Source: Prostheceraeus crozeri | Taxonomy: Eukaryota > Platyhelminthes > Polycladida > Euryleptidae | Direction of reading: 5' to 3' | NCBI GenBank assembly: GCA_907163375.1 | Contig: CAJQUW010003174.1 | Location: 744,001-808,000 of the forward strand | DNA: 64,000 nucleotides | Part shown: positions 24,159-36,604 of the stretch, one piece after another | How positions within the stretch are numbered: the stretch's first letter is position 1 | Layout: the number at the start of each line of letters is the position of its first letter | Program-made: the position numbers and the translations under genes | Notes under the pieces: generated by a model | What the model was told of the DNA's origin: nothing | Database searches by the model: none | The model's input: the letters and a program-made list of their open reading frames with translations, nothing else

Positions 24159-25002
24159 ACTGAAACAGAGACCACTGTCTATGCACCTATATGTAGCCAA
24201 AAGCTTTCAGATTTCTACATGTGCATGAATCATAGCACGCATTCACTACAATAGTAATCATGCCTAGCTGTTTCAAGCATCAATGATTCTTACAGCCTAG
24301 AAACAACTTTATTATATAAACCATAAATGATGGTAACAAGCACGTAAATATATACAGCTAAAGGCAAGTAAAAGACATATAAAAATGTGTGTGCAAAAAT
24401 GCGAAAAAAATAAAAATAAATTTACTTGAGCCGGTTAGAAATGCTCATATTCGCGCATTTGTGGGATAATGTTGAAAGGAATATCTGAGAGAGAATATCA
24501 ATTTTCTTATTCCGACGAAATCCTCTCAGAGATATTCCTACACTGCGGATCATGGTGAAACATATTTTTGTACGAATATGCCCCATTATGTCTGAATATT
24601 TTTCACCATATTTTTGTGAAAGCAAATTCGCGAGTCTTTTGTGAAATAGTCGAGCAGACGGACCAGCACCAACAGTGGTAGAAAAAATTAGAGGAGAAAA
24701 ATATCCCTTTTCGATGTTTATTATTCGCTCTTCATAAATACGCTTCTTTTCTTTTTCGTTTCGTTCGTATATTTGTTTCGCTGTTTCATTTCCTTTTGAT
24801 GTAGAAAATCGATTTGCTCGACCGCTATGCGGCCTCGGCTGTATGACTCATTGATGCTTTCAAAATCTAGGTATGATTGATGTATTGTGCGTAATTGAGC
24901 TATGGTACAATGTGGAAAAAGGAAGGCAACCATGTATCCCGTAATGATGACATCTCTATCTATATGCATGTGAAAGACATTTTTGAAATCTCAATCAGCG
25001 TA
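24159..25002. other. mostly unassigned; contains a repeat shared with 39.6 kb
   Basis: At 24829-24880 the word gcggcctcggctgtatgact, followed by gctttcaaaatctag, recurs at 39607-39652. No gene is supported elsewhere. Confidence 0.4.
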
Positions 25003-25383
25003 CACTTAGCACAATTGAAAACGCACCACCTGTCAAATCCAGCTAATTCGAAGTAAATCGCTTCGATTGAATATGGAATGACAGACGCACGCTAATTGAC
25101 ATAGATATCTGCACGACGGCGGTTTGATGGTGGGATTGCGTAATTGTTCAGACTGAATTACTGAAGCAAGCATTATCATTACCGAATTACTTAGCAAGCA
25201 TGTGTTCAAATTGAATTTCGATCATGAAGTATAAAATTAACGACTTATTATGGGAAATGACGGTTTTGTGCCGTAGCACAGATATCTATGTCGGTTAGAA
25301 TGCGTCCTCCATTCTTTATCAATCGTGTATAGCGATCAATTTGACGGATTTGACAGGTGGTGCGTTTTCAATTGTGCTAAGTG
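25003..25383. mobile_element. Tc1/mariner-like foldback MITE with TA flanks
   Basis: The left end CACTTAGCACAATTGAAAAC and the right end GTTTTCAATTGTGCTAAGTG are perfect inverses, and the match continues through cgcaccacctgtcaaatcc to about 39 bp. TA lies on both sides. Inner arms are weaker (tgacatagatatctg against cagatatctatgtcg). There is no transposase frame in 381 bp. Confidence 0.75.
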
Positions 25384-25430
25384 TATATATCTACATGTGT
25401 ATTCATAGCATTGTTGACCTCAAAAAGTTA

Positions 25431-25543
25431 TGTAATAGATACTGCATAGATTTGAGGTCATTATTGCTATAATTATCGAGAGCCGAAGGCTCGAGGTTAT
25501 TTTGACAAACAATGACCGAAGAAATCTATGCATTATCTGTTAT
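25431..25543. mobile_element. palindromic element with CCGAAGG tip (P2)
   Basis: Arms tgtaatagatactgcataga and tctatgcattatctgttat pair imperfectly, then ggtcatt faces aatgacc, and the centre is gagccgaaggctc, a GAA triloop closed by CC/GG. It is adjacent to the Tc1-like foldback. Non-coding. Confidence 0.6.
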
Positions 25544-26479
25544 AATGCATTCCTTTTTCATAGAAATCTGCACCAGGTTAATAATCTTAATCAGGAAAAT
25601 AATTACCTACTTCGTGGAACATATTAACCTGTGGACATAGAAAGCCTTGCAGAATCATGCATTATATTGCCCTACGACATTCTTCATATCATGACAGATC
25701 ACCCTCAAATATTTAGAGGATAATCTGTTTTTCCATTGTTCGCCTCATTGAGAATTGACCACTCATCACTTCGGTGTGGAGCTGCTAACTCAAATCATGC
25801 GAAATAGAATTAAACCATATTTTCAGAAAATTCATCGACAACTTTTGAACTTTACATCGTAACTTTCCAGCAAGATCAAAAATATACTTTTCCTAATGGC
25901 GAAGACAGAAATTCATGAAATAAAGAGTAGAGAATCATTTTGTCCGTTTGAGAGAGTCATTATAGCCATCGAGGCTCATTAACGTCCATGAAACCATCAA
26001 AGCGTTCATTCAGATATCAACAGACATTTACGAAAGGAAGAAGTTCTATCTATGAGCTGCTTCAAAGTCAAACATCAACTATTCTATTCAGGTTAATCTA
26101 GTCAATGAGATATCATGTTCAAGCTAACGAACTTTTCTATCACTTGAGGACTGAAACAAATGACGGATATCTCTCATCACGAAGATTGAACGACTCGTTG
26201 AGATTAGAGGGGGAAATAGTTAGCTTCATGGACAGATATATCGTGTAGTGTTATCGTCAGTGGTGTAGTGGACTAGTGGTAGGGACACAAGTAGACAACT
26301 AGGCAGCACTCTATGTGTCGCATATCGCACACTCTCGCAAACCGGTTTAGACAGCAGCCAGTGAGTAGCGTGCGTATTGTAATATTACTTCAAACACACA
26401 AAACACACATCGCTCTCCAGCTACATTCATTGTGTGCAGTGAGGAATGCCGAGTAGATGATGGTAAAATTATCAGGTGA
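25544..26479. other. gene-free; possible weak tRNA-like word
   Basis: Near 26262 the sequence tggtgtagtggactagtgg loosely resembles an A box, but no B box follows at the right spacing. Nothing else is supported. Confidence 0.3.
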
Positions 26480-26790
26480 ACCAGTTTTTTTCGTGCGTCT
26501 GCTATCTTCTTTGATACTGATCGGAAGGACCAACATTGTGGAAAAAACTTGAGCAAAATGATCTGAATTCTTCGAATCTGAAGGAATCGTGGCAATCGAA
26601 GCACTTTGATGGAATTTACAGTAATCCGCCAGCGACGCATGACTGTTGCTTGGAGACCTATACATGCAGGCTATTAGAAATTCCCTTTTGCCCACTTTTT
26701 GCCCATCGTGTGCTATCGGTCTGAATTAGTCTTTACTTCTAGTAAACTGAAAGAGTTAAGCAATCTAATTCTGTGGGTGGGGAACTTGAG
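26480..26790 (+). repeat. dispersed repeat R1, copy 2
   Basis: It aligns with 11140-11402 and 34720-34990. It shares atgatctgaattcttcgaat and a later gcccactt/agcaatctaattctgtg-type tail with the third copy. Same orientation as the others. Confidence 0.55.
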
Positions 26791-27003
26791 GAACCGCGAG
26801 TCTTGTGGGAGAGTGGGCTTTTTCTTCGATACCGATTTTCTTCCGGCAACAGAAAAATGCAGAATCGGCCTTCTCGGTCACAGAAAGAAGAATTTCTACT
26901 ATTATGAGAAATTAGAGGTGTATAACTCCTTTGTTTTGTTAATGAAATTTCCACCGGCAATCATTAAATGCCACTTGAAACACATTACTGGCAAATCGCC
27001 TAT

Positions 27004-27440
27004 TTAAAATATATACGGTTGCGATCCATAAACGAATTGTTCCCCTGGCGACGCCTCTGTATCGAACTCTGAGTCGAATTTTATTTTTTTATCTGAAGGC
27101 CTCTGAGTATTGAAGGCACTGCTGATGTTCTGTGGACCAAATGGAGTTCTTGAATATCTATCCCTCATCGAACATTGAATCTGTGTGTCTTTGTACACAG
27201 TTATTAGTCGCGTGAGGCACATTCTATGTGATGAAAATAGAATAATTAGATATTGAGTTGTATTCTCAGTTGAAACATAAGAACAGACCTGAATAGCTGT
27301 TATTTCATCCAATATCAGGAATTATCAGCAGGCCTAGGTCACATCTCTCAACATCGACACAACTCCCTATTTAAAGTTGCAGCCATGCCCGGGCAAATTT
27401 GAGATTTTGGCCAATCCGCGCGGTCAGTCACGTTCCAAAA
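27004..27440 (-). repeat. dispersed repeat R2, minus-strand copy
   Basis: It is the inverse of 19930-20385 with long near-identical runs; the block around ggttgcgatccataaacgaa is the same. At its left, 26940-27003 holds the R2 terminal unit (ggcaaatcgcc). Confidence 0.65.
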
Positions 27441-27967
27441 TCGTGCAGTCTTATATCAAGTGTTCTTAAAGTATTATTCAAACCAACTTTTATGTTTCAC
27501 ACATGAGTCAGGTGCTGAGGTTCGCAAAAAGGTTAGTCGTCATAATTTATCTGCCACTTGTTTTTGTCGGGACAAATTTAAAAGCGGTCAGTCACTTTCC
27601 TCAGAGAAAGCGTTTTCTGTAGTTGATTAATACCTGAGTCAAACTCTGCGAATTGTGATTTTCTTTTGCTTAGATAAGATGTTTTCCGTGTTCGTCATAC
27701 CAACCACTTCTTTCACCTCCAATAATAAAAGAAAATTCCGACTACTCATAATTCTAGACAAAGCAATGTCCGGTCAGTCATGTTCCAAAACTATAGAGCA
27801 GACACGAAGTAAAAAGGCAAGCTAAGTTCATTACTAAAACATCTTGATATAACCCATATATAGTATTCAACATTTCATAAAGTACTTTTGTTTTATCAAA
27901 CAGCAGTCTCGACTCTATAGATTAAACTTGAAAAATATGTACCTAGTTGATGCTTCCCGCGGATTCA

Positions 27968-28235
27968 CCCATTTGAAATTAGCAAGTTAGTGATTTCGAC
28001 GGACATTCAGTAAATATCACTTTGAGCACACTACTGACAAATCGCCTAAGTTAATTAAGGATGCAATTCAATGTTTGATTATTCTGTTTATATTGTGTTT
28101 GCAAAATCAGCGTTTATCAATGATTGCAGGCGCACCAACTGACGCGATTTGCCAGTGGTGTGTTCCAAGTGATATTAAATGAAGGCCTGAAGAAGCTTCA
28201 TCAACTTGTTAATTGCAAATATCATAATGAATAAA
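27968..28235. repeat. inverted pair of R2 terminal units
   Basis: A minus-strand terminal unit (27968-28048) and a plus-strand one (28140-28235) face each other across 95 bp, meeting at acaaatcgcc and gcgatttgcc. This is either a small foldback derivative of R2 or the scars of two insertions. Confidence 0.5.
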
Positions 28236-30505
28236 TCAAATCAATAACAGAAAACTCTCCTTGTTCGCGGCTCTTCATGATTGGACACTGATAAATATTG
28301 CACTTTTGGGCGCAGAAATTTCTAAACGCTATTAACGAACGTCTCCTGATTCTTATTCGTCAACGATTTCTTCCAAGGATTGAGGATATCAACTAAATAC
28401 AACAATGATGTTGTCGGCTGCACACCAAGCATTGAGCTGGGAGGCATGCTGCCTCGAAATATCTCGAAAGTAGGATATTCGCCGTTCAAACACTAAGCAA
28501 GCGGCCAGTATTGATCAAGACATTCAAAAATATCTGTTTGTAGGCACAATATGGATTTGAATATCCATCCTTAGAATTGCTTGATGAGTTGCGATCGTGC
28601 CCTCTCCTAATTTCTTCACAGTTTCATTCACAAAGTGGCTGACCACATATCACGAAAAAACAATCAAATACCAGTACGTTGCTCAAAATTGTCACCACAT
28701 CATGGCATCTATTTAGTACTATCATAGGCCTACATATCAGACGTGTTCGATTTCAAGCATCTGATTTACGGCACTTTTTTCTGAGCAGAAGATAACAGAA
28801 TTGCATAGTTTTGAACAGGCCGAATTCATATTCTCGAACAGCAGAAAATCTTACATGTATCTCTGTTCCCATATTTTCGAAATCTGAAGGTTTGAACTTA
28901 TTAAACACTGTTATTTGCTTTTTTTGGTAGAATTTCATTACGAATTTCACACAGTCTGGTGCACAGTCTGCCCAATCTAGAAGTGTGTGCTTGTAATTCA
29001 GTCAGTCCATCTGGCTACATGCATCACATGACTTCTTGTGGATCGAACTTCCTTGTCTCAACGGACTTCTCTTGCAAGTGGGGAGATGGATAGATGTCTC
29101 CGAGATCACTATGACATTGAGTTTGTGACTCCCCCGATCATTGCTTTGATAACTTTGCTGACAGGCTTGGTCGACATGCACCTCACTACTTGAAAAAGTG
29201 GCAGCACAATGTCAACATCCATCCCAATCGTAAGCACGATTATATCCACTTGAATTAACGATTATCGATCCCGACTGACGTCAGAAAAGCGGTACTAACG
29301 CTAATAAACTTACACGGACAGCCATCAAATATATTTCCCGCTGACATGCCTGCCATCCCTTGGATCCGTCATTGCGTACTGCCAAGACTGTAAAGATCTG
29401 TAGTGAACAGTGTCCGAACAAATCAGTTGATCCACAGTTTAGATATTGATGTTATGCATTACTCTACAATTTTATCATGTATTGAATAATCCGAGTTTTA
29501 TGTTAGCCAAACGTATCAAGTCAAGTACTAGTTCATTTGTGAGTTGATACAGTCTTGGGAACGTTCCCATGCCAACTTTTTCGCTACCACATCGCTGGTT
29601 ATTTGACTGGCTTGTGACATTTCAGCCATGAAACTGATATCAGTCTAAAATCGGTTCATTTTGAACTAGGAGCAATTGAGGCCGAAGAGAAGCAATGACA
29701 TCCATGTGAGTCAAATTGTTTTGGTATTTTGTTAGCGTAAAGAGCCCGCTGATCTTTAGGTATAGCAAATAATGTCCACAGTCATTAGCGGAGATTCATG
29801 GGAAAGAAAGGTCATTCGAGGCATGAACGGTGATATCATAAAGAACTGCGAAAACACATTCAATGTCATTTCAACCATGACACTGGCATCAGCCTGGATA
29901 CTGGACAATAATGATTAGAGGAAAATGACGCCATAATTTGATAAGAATAACTGATTGCAAATGCTTGGTAATCAATTCGCCACGAAACATCGCAACAAAC
30001 TGAACAACGGAAATTGAGGTCAGCAATTAAACCTCCTGGAACAAGTCAACAATTTCGGAGGCAACTTGATGAATGCTGAAAACTTGTCATGAGACATCAT
30101 TGAATTTATACTTGTACGAGTAGTTTGATCCGATTCGGTGACCTCCTTATTGCTGTGGTCTGCGTAACTCTTTGAGAGGTAAAAATATCAAATACCGAAC
30201 TCGGCATTAGGGCTCAAAGAGTTAAAACAAAGGTGCCTGACTCTTGTGAACTTTCGTTTTAGCGCATTATCAAGCTTTCACCAAATATCGCTGCCATAGA
30301 AATCCGACCTTTCTCATTGTCTAAGATAGTAGGTAGATGGATGGTAATTTCAGCCGCACATTTAGGCGTTCTATGTCAGCATTCCTAGAAAACGTGTCAT
30401 AGTTGCACATTCTTGCCACAAGGCGATGTATTACATGTGCTTACCTTTGCTCCCTTTACCGGCCACCAATCCCAAATTCCTCCAGGGTGGGCCGTATATT
30501 ACATG
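28236..30505. other. gene-free sequence
   Basis: No supported gene or element ends. A word ctgccatagaaatccgac at 30292 is the inverse of one near 50850. The 65-codon minus frame 28950-28753 carries no motif. Confidence 0.3.
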
Positions 30506-30709
30506 TATTTTATCAAAATGCTTTTGTACATAATAGTACATAAAAATATACAAAAAATATACATAATAATACATTTATAGTTAACTGCCTTAAGAGAGGG
30601 TGAAGACCCGAAACGTTGGCAACTTTGTATCTGATTTATCATTTATCGTGGCATAAATACTTTGGGAGAGAATTACTTAGTTTTGAAAATTTCTTATTTT
30701 ATCAAAATG
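30506..30709 (+). mobile_element. short retroposed PLE-like 3' end with direct-repeat flanks
   Basis: The 15-bp word TATTTTATCAAAATG occurs at 30506-30520 and 30695-30709, with similar bases beyond it, like a target-site duplication. Between them lie AT-rich sequence and a hammerhead-like motif ending in cccgaaacgttggc, a phrase characteristic of Penelope-like element ends. The piece has no protein-coding part, so it would be a severely 5'-truncated copy or a derived short element. Confidence 0.45.
30587..30620 (+). ncRNA. degenerate hammerhead-like motif (PLE type)
   Basis: The order fits a minimal type I hammerhead: a CTTAAGA core in place of CUGANGA, helix II from GGGT/ACCC around GAAG, then GAAAC, then GTT. 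Short helix I pairing GCC/GGC flanks it. The change at core position 5 (G to T) would inactivate it, so it is a fossil if real. Confidence 0.45.
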
Positions 30710-31112
30710 TTTTTATATATCAAGAGAGATGATAATAGCCGTGAATATATATAAAGTGCACTGATAGACTGCCTGCATGTAAAAAGAAGAGTCGCTGCGT
30801 AAAACAATTTATATGTTCAAACTAGGGGTCGCAATACCGATATTACCCTTACCGGCTTTATCGACACTTTCCATTTTTCAGAAAACCTGTTTTATGATTT
30901 CTAAATACCGGTTAATTTTTCTGCTCTGTTTCTATTGTTTAATTTGGCTGAAGAAATATTGCTTTAGAAATGAGAACGGATATCGAACTGAGAATACTTC
31001 ATTATCACCACATAAAATCAATAAATCATGCTACAATATCGCCACAGGCCTTTATCCATGCTGGAATAGAGAACTGTCGTGAATTGAGACATGTTTCGAT
31101 TTAATGAAGTGA

Positions 31113-31439
31113 TTGAATTGCACCAAAGAAGACGATGATCCACAAATTTCCAAGATCGATCGTCAATCATCTCAAGAAACAAAGAAAACGGAAACGGCGC
31201 CAAATGCAATGAAGACAATAAAAGAACATCAGGAAAAAACAATTTCACAATCGTTGCACAGAAATCCATCTGATTTCAGTTCAGTCATTTTAGGTGCAGA
31301 CATTTCATCAGCAGAGACAAGTGCGAGTTTCTTCTTCAACTTTCACGAGTGTCTTCTCAATATTTCATCGACATTAATGGAAGCGGAGAGAGCAGTCTCT
31401 ATTTTTTGTTTCCTATTCGTCTGCCAAACAAGGTACTAG
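31113..31439 (+). CDS. weak exon candidate, hydrophilic
   Basis: A 108-codon plus frame has a lysine/glutamate-rich composition (KEDDDPQISKIDRQSSQETK) rather than the hydrophobic bias of chance frames here. It has no ATG at its start and no recognisable domain. It ends just before the MITE at 31446. The opposite-strand frame over 31018-31269 is its shadow or vice versa. Confidence 0.15.
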   Translation: MNCTKEDDDPQISKIDRQSSQETKKTETAPNAMKTIKEHQEKTISQSLHRNPSDFSSVILGADISSAETSASFFFNFHECLLNISSTLMEAERAVSIFCFLFVCQTRY

Positions 31440-31445
31440 ATGTGT

Positions 31446-31664
31446 CACTGTAAACCAGCACCTCCTAAATCACACACTGAAGCGAGACATTATTCGTAAC
31501 TAATAAAAAAATCCTAAGGCAAAGCGTTTTAGGAGGCTAGCGCACTAGTGTTATTGTTCTCTTTAGTATGTCAACATTCTATTTCACGCAACCTCCTAAA
31601 ATTCCAGTGTGTCGCGCTTTAGGATGCTTGTTTCTTCGATTTTAGGAGGTGCTGGTTTACAGTG
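31446..31664. mobile_element. CACTG-ended MITE, 219 bp
   Basis: The ends CACTGTAAACCAGCACCTCC and GGAGGTGCTGGTTTACAGTG are perfect inverses. The word cctcctaaa/tttaggagg recurs four times in the element, giving internal hairpins. CACTG ends suggest the CMC (CACTA/Mirage/Chapaev) group, but no target duplication is clear. Confidence 0.75.
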
Positions 31665-34600
31665 AGGGTTCATTCACTCAAACATTTATCACAAAGAAAA
31701 TCGTCTTGATTGGCGAATGTGTCTATTTTTAATATGCCAGACTCATATACTACTACATTCGTTGCTTCAACATGTTTTGCTCGATGAAGACATGTCACAG
31801 GTTGCTTTTCGTGATTTCATTTTAAAATGTTTTGTCATTGCTTAAACACCGAAATAACGGCTTTGTAAAAATGATCCGCTATTGCGACTTCTAGTTCAAA
31901 CTCGAATCTTTAAAACTGTTATTTGTGAAATTCCATTTGGAATGAGAACATATTTTAAGATAATATTTCATGTTTCGATTCTTGGCTTCATAAGTATCCT
32001 ATTCATAAACTTGTTTGTATACCGATGTATTAGCTCAATATTACAAAAGCATTATCATGTATCATATTTTGTCATATTTACTAAATTTTCTACTATTTTT
32101 AACAACGTGCGTAAAGTGTCTTGATGGCGAAAGTTCTAAACTCAATATTTGATAGCAAGTTATCACTTCCAAGAAAATGAGACAATGGGGATCAGATGTA
32201 TTCGATTGAGGATGATACAGATGACACGATGTAAGTCTTTCGATTATTGACTTCGCAGAGATCTGACCAGAAACGAAGGGAGCATTCGACGATGCAATGA
32301 ATGTCCGCTATGTAGGCTTATTGAATGCGATTGTCCCTTCTCCCATGCAAACCAAGTATTTCCACGCTAAAAATTCATAGAAAAATAACACATCTGTTTC
32401 AGGGGCGATTCATTTGGATTGAATCAAATAACACCAAAAAATATATATTCATGAAAAGCAATTCCTCCAAATATTCAACTAGTAAGCTATTTTGAGATAT
32501 CTGTGGCGTCTTTTTGGTACCACTAGTGATAAGCACGTTTCCAAATATAAGTCGCTAAACTTCTACATATTTAGTTGCTAAAAAGAGTAACGCACGGAAG
32601 TTTGCGTCTTTTAGTCGAATACTTCCGATTGCTCAGAAGTCAATATGCAGGGAGCTGACAATGAGCAAGATGTTTCCAACTTGACACATGTTGAGTTCAC
32701 GACAATCATTCAGGGAATCACCTTTGTCATAACTCACATTGACACAAGATGTGACTTCTTTATGTCGTGGGAGACCTTATCTTCTGATCATTTTAGAATC
32801 AATATGACAGAAAATTTGCGTTAATCTATCGCAGAAATGCATTAACGGTTCGACACACGCTCTTATGTAACACGTTCCAATACGACTTCTTCTACTTTTG
32901 ATAATCTTTTAATAAACTTCCACTAATCTGACGTCTTCTACATATAATGTGTTAAATCTCAATTTTTGCTATCTTGAAACAATGTCTGTCAAAGCCAGTA
33001 TCAGCGAATGAAAACTAACTGAACCATAGAGTAGTTATATTAGGTAGAGTGGTAACTCCGCATTTATTAAATCCCCAATGTGCATAAACTTTCGATTTTA
33101 TTAAATGAAGTCAACGGAGATACAGGTGGTATTGTCACCAAATGTGAGATATGTAAAATTTAGCAGTTTTGCAGAAATTACAACGGAATTGAGTGATCAT
33201 AATAGTGAAACAGAAGAAATAATGGTGTTTCACAGATTCTCATGACAGCCTTAAAGATTTAATGTTTTCTAAATTAGCAATTCGATCATTCGTGTTACTT
33301 TCATGTTCAACCTCAAGAGTATTTTCAAGCGTGATCATATCACAGGCAACCTGCCACTTGCAGAGCAAAATTACATAATCAAAGACAATGATTTCATTTA
33401 ACTTTGAACGATGTAAATGGTTCCGCAACACTGTTCAGATTCTAGAAATGAAACATGAATTTAGTGAATCATAAAATCATGCCGGTTAAAATTGAATTAA
33501 AAACTTGAAATTTCAGCCAAGAAAGCACGAATTATATCACGACTTTTTCATGAAGACTTCCATCATAATACAATTCATGAAATTCCCTTGATAATCAGCT
33601 TGATTTCCGCTTAGTTAGGATGCTTGTTATCAAATATTCATTCCTTTTGATATCCAACTTGTTTTTTACTACTTATATAGGAGAGTCATCTCGGTAGTAT
33701 ATAAATTGGCAAATTTTGACTATTTTCAAAAGTCCTCAAATATTTTTTTGGACCACGGGAACGTTATCTCCGCAAGAAACCGAATATTTTGATATAGAAA
33801 GTTTCACTGTATACAAATACTTTTTTGAGTCGACACTCTACCTATGTATATATGCCTACTCTATGAATTGAACAATCGAAGCTCTAAAACGTCGTCACGA
33901 ACTGGTATCATGTTTTTAACGATCTAAGTATATAAGCTCCCACTGTAATCTTTAATAGATTTTTGCCTACGCGATGTACATCGCGCAGAAGATCTATGTT
34001 TTCACATTTCAATAGCATCCTCGTACTCTGGAAAGATCTTTGGGGAGAGATTAGCAACATTTATTGTTTTTTCATAATGTGTGTGCATTACATTTCCGTG
34101 TGTAGTGAGAATTGCGAGCTGCAGTATATCTCCACTGTGAATACGACAAACTAAACCTTCGTGTTTTGAAGTGATTAGCTTTTTATTCTTCCCGACTTCT
34201 TCAATTTATGTAATGCTTATTGTAACTTCGCTGAATCATGACTGAATTTATTTTTCTTCATTAATTAAGACCTGTAAACAGGAACTATGGAAAACCTGTG
34301 TAGTTACACAATTTACCTTGTGATTTTGATATGTTTCAAGCGCATCAGTAGCTCTGTGTCGAAAAACAAGTGTTTCATGCGATGAAGACCATAAAGACAA
34401 AGATTAACCTAGTGAACTTCCATTGAACTACATGCGACTTCGAAGCTTTCGTAGTCGTTTGTCGCCCTTTCATTAGCACTTCAAGTTATCCGTGACCACA
34501 GAAATAGATTCATTTGCGTATGGGTGAGTCTAGAGTGGACATAATGATATCCCAGATATGGTATGCAATGATCGTCGCAGGCGATAAAAACTGATATGAA
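31665..34600. other. gene-free AT-rich sequence
   Basis: No supported gene, RNA or element boundary in about 2.9 kb. The frame at 31882-32124 is hydrophobic, ends without context and is not supported. Confidence 0.35.
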
Positions 34601-34601
34601 G

Positions 34602-34990
34602 ATTGTGCGAAGTTTCATTGACTGCTATCAACCGGATCACACAGCACAGCGACACAGACGATGTCAAGTTCTACAGAGAAGTTTGTGAACTTTTTCCGTG
34701 AGCCTGTTATCTTTTTTTAACAATGATCGGAAGGTCAACATCATCGAGAAATACTTTGTGGAATGATCTGAATTCTTCGAATCTGAAGGAATCGCTGTGA
34801 TTGGAGCATTTTGAAGGAATTCACAGCAACCCGCAAGCGGCACACGACTTTTATCCCATCTCTAAAAGGGATTAAGAATTTCCTATTGCCCAATTAGTAG
34901 TGTTCCTGCATGTGCCATCGTTTTGAATCAGTTTGAACTTCCAGCAAAGTGATACGCTTAAACAATCTAATTCTATGACTGTACCCGTGT
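34602..34990 (+). repeat. dispersed repeat R1, copy 3
   Basis: It covers the full span of copy 1 (11036-11402), starting tgcgaagtttca and ending aacaatctaattcta, in the same orientation, with scattered substitutions and indels. Confidence 0.6.
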
Positions 34991-36074
34991 AAATGTGCTT
35001 TGAGAGATACCCTAGTGTACTGATCATGAAGCAGCGATTTGTTTGAAAGACTCAGTCGAAACGCTGCATAGTTTTCTACTAACGTAACACCAATCGCATT
35101 TACCGGTAATGTAATGGAAGGTTAAATAGATTTTGTTAAGACCATGCTATAATCTTGATTCTATAAATCATAAAATCAGTAGCTGGAAATGAGTTCATTT
35201 ACTTGATTTGATAAATGAATAGTGAGTGAGAGAAATGCGTTGAAATTCTTATGTCTCGTCAAGGAAATCATTAAACGATGTACGAGGCATTCAAATCTCA
35301 AAGAAATCAAAAAAGACAAGAGTCTTTGTGTGATTGAGGACAATAAATCTGAATGTGTCAAAGATAGGATAGAGAAGACATGTCTTTGATCATAATGATA
35401 TAGAAGTGACGATTGCCCACGGAGCTCCTCGTCGTAATGTCTCAAACAATTGCTATTTTTCCGAGAAGAATGAAGCAATATTTCATGTAATTTCCTCGTT
35501 TTTTAGGCAATACTTTATCATGTCTCATGCGATTGTAGATATCACAGCATTCAAATGAGGGAACTTTCTTGATAATTATCTCAAATTCTAACTTCATAAC
35601 TACTACTCAATGGTTCTGCGTGCGATTCAAAAAGAAAACTAGTTTGTAAATGCAGTATAAAAGAATTTACTATTGACTGACTCTTGGCCAGAGGATAGAG
35701 GCGATGACTTTCTTCTTGTACCTACGTGTACGTGTACATTACTCCCCCAATGAGTGCCATGTTTCAATTCGCTGGCAATTTGATGACATCCGAATGCTCG
35801 GTGATCAGATAATCGCATGGTACAAGAAAGAGGTGAAGACTTTTATAAGAAAATAAAGATCCTTAATTTAATAATTCAACGAAGCAAAAGTGCTCCAAGG
35901 CAGCTAAGAACCTGACTAATGGACTACATACTACAGAGACATCTCGGTGTCGTGGTCTAAACTCACAAGATGCAAATGATTATGACATGATTTTCTTCGA
36001 ATTTGAATAATATTCATTTCCTACTTAATGAGGCGCCGAATTCACAGCAGTATAATTATTTGTGCAAATAGAAT
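34991..36074. other. gene-free sequence
   Basis: Nothing is supported. The 100-codon minus frame 35478-35176 has no motif. Confidence 0.3.
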
Positions 36075-36190
36075 AAATAAGTAGACATTGAGTTGCACCC
36101 CTAGTTAAAAAATGGGAGCAGACCTGAATAGCTGCCACTTTATCCAATATCAGGAATCATCAGTAGGCCTAGTCCACTTCCCTATTTTCG
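36075..36190 (-). repeat. dispersed repeat R2, partial copy
   Basis: It shares gacctgaatagctg, tccaatatcaggaat and catcagtaggcctag-type words with 27285-27345, in the same (minus) orientation, then diverges at ccctattttcgg. Confidence 0.5.
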
Positions 36191-36604
36191 GCCGAAGCTT
36201 TCACCAAGTAAGATTCATGGTTTGGCCGATAAATAGGACGCTAAGATACCTGATACATTCCAGATGGAGATGCATGCATAGAATTACCTTCATTCGATGA
36301 AAAAGTCTTTTTCAGTACTCTGAGCGATATTTCACTCGATATCGCTCCTCTTACTGTAAAATTGACTTCCTAATCTTCGTGAAAACAATTATTTCATGCA
36401 TCTTTTTTGACTTTTTTCATTAAGTTATTTACTTTCGATTTAGTTCTTCGCAAATTTCTGATAAATTTCCTATATAAGATTATAAAGATCTGAAAGAATA
36501 ACACAAGAACTGCAGAAGATGAAGATTGATACTCTCAGTCAACATCTTCACATGAAATGTCCTGCGGATTGAACATAATTTCTAGCTTTCTTCAGTCGGA
36601 GAAT

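Noticed and set aside
26258-26330. tRNA-derived SINE head
   Set aside because: An A-box-like word only; no B box at proper spacing.
11102-26695. Conserved minus-strand protein in R1 copies 1 and 2
   Set aside because: The peptide similarity follows from DNA similarity of the repeat; copy 3 breaks the frame, and there is no sign of selection on codons by eye.
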